The notes beneath the pieces were generated by a model that was not told the DNA's origin, did not search any database, and saw only the letters and a list, made by a program, of their open reading frames with translations. Positions 5,077 to 5,768 of a DNA stretch of 5,768 bases are shown here, one piece after another (position 1 is the first letter of the stretch; each line of letters opens with the position of its first letter). The stretch spans positions 1 through 5,768 of the forward strand of contig JAEZLC010000198.1 in assembly GCA_023435965.1 (NCBI GenBank), read 5' to 3'. Source of the DNA: Cyanobacteria bacterium OH_CDB_58 (GTDB lineage Bacteria; Cyanobacteriota; Vampirovibrionia; Gastranaerophilales; Gastranaerophilaceae). A program made the translations under genes and the position numbers.

Positions 5077-5768
5077 ATGACGAAACTTAAATTTTTAAAA
5101 TCATTCGGACTCACAATGTTTTGTGCATTGTCATTGTCCGGCCAGTCATTGGCATCAGAAGAAATAACACTTAGGGATGTTTTGACTTCGGAAAGTCCGA
5201 CATTGCCTCTAATAGGTAGATATCAAGAGAATATTGTCTTGCCTGCAGTTGAGAATGTTCCCGTGCCTGTAGATAATTCTCAAATGATGTCTTCAGACGA
5301 GCTATTTAGAATAGCTCAAGCTACAACTCCAAGCTTGAAGTTGGACCTTGGCGTCAAGAAAGACGAAGTCGTACTTGATGCACAACAAACAGATTTAGGT
5401 GCTGCAGAGGAGAAGGGACCTACTTTTATTCAGAGAATAACAAAAGAAGAATATCGCCCTGGACCATTGCAGTTTTTTAATAAAAATGGATATGAATTTG
5501 AGGCTGGACCTATAAAAAGCGTGAAGATGGGTTTTTATTATTTAGGAACAGGAACGATGTTCTGGCCATATAATGATTCTGTATCTTCAAAATGGAAAGA
5601 TGGTGCTGCCGAGCTTACTATAATTACAAAATTCAGGAATAACAAAACGGGCACAAGGGTTGTTTACAACTTTTTAAGAAACCTTCCTGCCCATCCGAAT
5701 GATTTTATGGAAAAGTTCTCAGAATTGGGTGTTACTCACGAATTTAATAAACATAACCAGATCCACAT
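5077..5768 (+). CDS. Secreted protein of unknown family, possibly outer-membrane; C-terminus cut
   Basis: An open frame of 230 codons runs off the right edge. The N-terminus is a typical Sec signal peptide: lysines at 3, 5 and 8, a hydrophobic stretch to about residue 20, and a likely signal peptidase I site after Ala26 (SLA|SEE). Cys16 lies inside the hydrophobic core and not in a lipobox, so it is not a lipoprotein. Residues about 27-110 are polar and probably unstructured or periplasmic. From about 115 alternating hydrophobic and polar strands with Gly, Tyr, Trp and Phe (for example GFYYLGTGTMFWPYND at 152-167, then paired strands) resemble an outer-membrane beta-barrel or other beta-rich exported protein; this is an inference and I recognise no family. 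The start is supported by the signal peptide and an in-frame TAA at 5053. Sampled lines average about 39% GC. It may be unrelated to the radical SAM genes. Confidence 0.85.
   Translation, partial: MTKLKFLKSFGLTMFCALSLSGQSLASEEITLRDVLTSESPTLPLIGRYQENIVLPAVENVPVPVDNSQMMSSDELFRIAQATTPSLKLDLGVKKDEVVLDAQQTDLGAAEEKGPTFIQRITKEEYRPGPLQFFNKNGYEFEAGPIKSVKMGFYYLGTGTMFWPYNDSVSSKWKDGAAELTIITKFRNNKTGTRVVYNFLRNLPAHPNDFMEKFSELGVTHEFNKHNQIH

Noticed and set aside
1..5768. Search for tRNA, rRNA, CRISPR arrays and insertion sequences
   Set aside because: No cloverleaf, regularly spaced repeats, transposase motifs or terminal inverted repeats were seen.

Overview
The window is AT-rich and encodes five real genes, two of them cut by the window edges. 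The organism is a low-GC bacterium. A Wzx-type lipid-linked glycan exporter and a secreted protein with amphipathic, barrel-like strands suggest a diderm (Gram-negative type) cell envelope. Low-GC gut lineages such as Vampirovibrionia/Melainabacteria or Elusimicrobia would fit, but that is a guess; no marker gene is present.

Layout, left to right. (1) Minus strand, 928 to the left edge: a radical SAM enzyme with a conventional C-terminal SPASM-type domain, cut before its stop. (2) Plus strand, 1072-2082: a radical SAM enzyme whose only auxiliary cysteine set lies before the radical SAM core. (3) Minus strand, 2095-3054: a paralogue of (2) with the same unusual domain order, placed tail to tail with it across a 12-bp gap. 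(4) Plus strand, 3191-4660: a 14-helix oligosaccharide flippase of the Wzx/PST type. (5) Plus strand, 5077 to the right edge: a secreted protein with a signal peptide and no recognised family. The 416 bp between (4) and (5) hold no long ORF. They do hold a 23-codon ORF behind a strong Shine-Dalgarno site, an overlapping 25-codon ORF, a perfect extended -10 promoter and an 18-bp perfect palindrome.

How the genes may work together: the first four alternate strand and each appears to have its own promoter, so this is not a simple operon. A flippase beside radical SAM enzymes suggests the edge of a surface-polysaccharide or glycoconjugate locus in which the radical SAM enzymes modify a sugar, lipid-linked glycan or peptide. 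No glycosyltransferase or clear peptide substrate lies inside the window, so this link rests on proximity alone.

The most notable observation is that genes (2) and (3) carry a twitch/SPASM-like cluster-binding module at the N-terminus (C-x17-C ... CxxC, then exactly 24 residues to the radical SAM CxxxCxxC). This is the reverse of the order in gene (1) and in the characterised SPASM/twitch enzymes I know. The ligand spacing closely matches gene (1)'s own C-terminal module.
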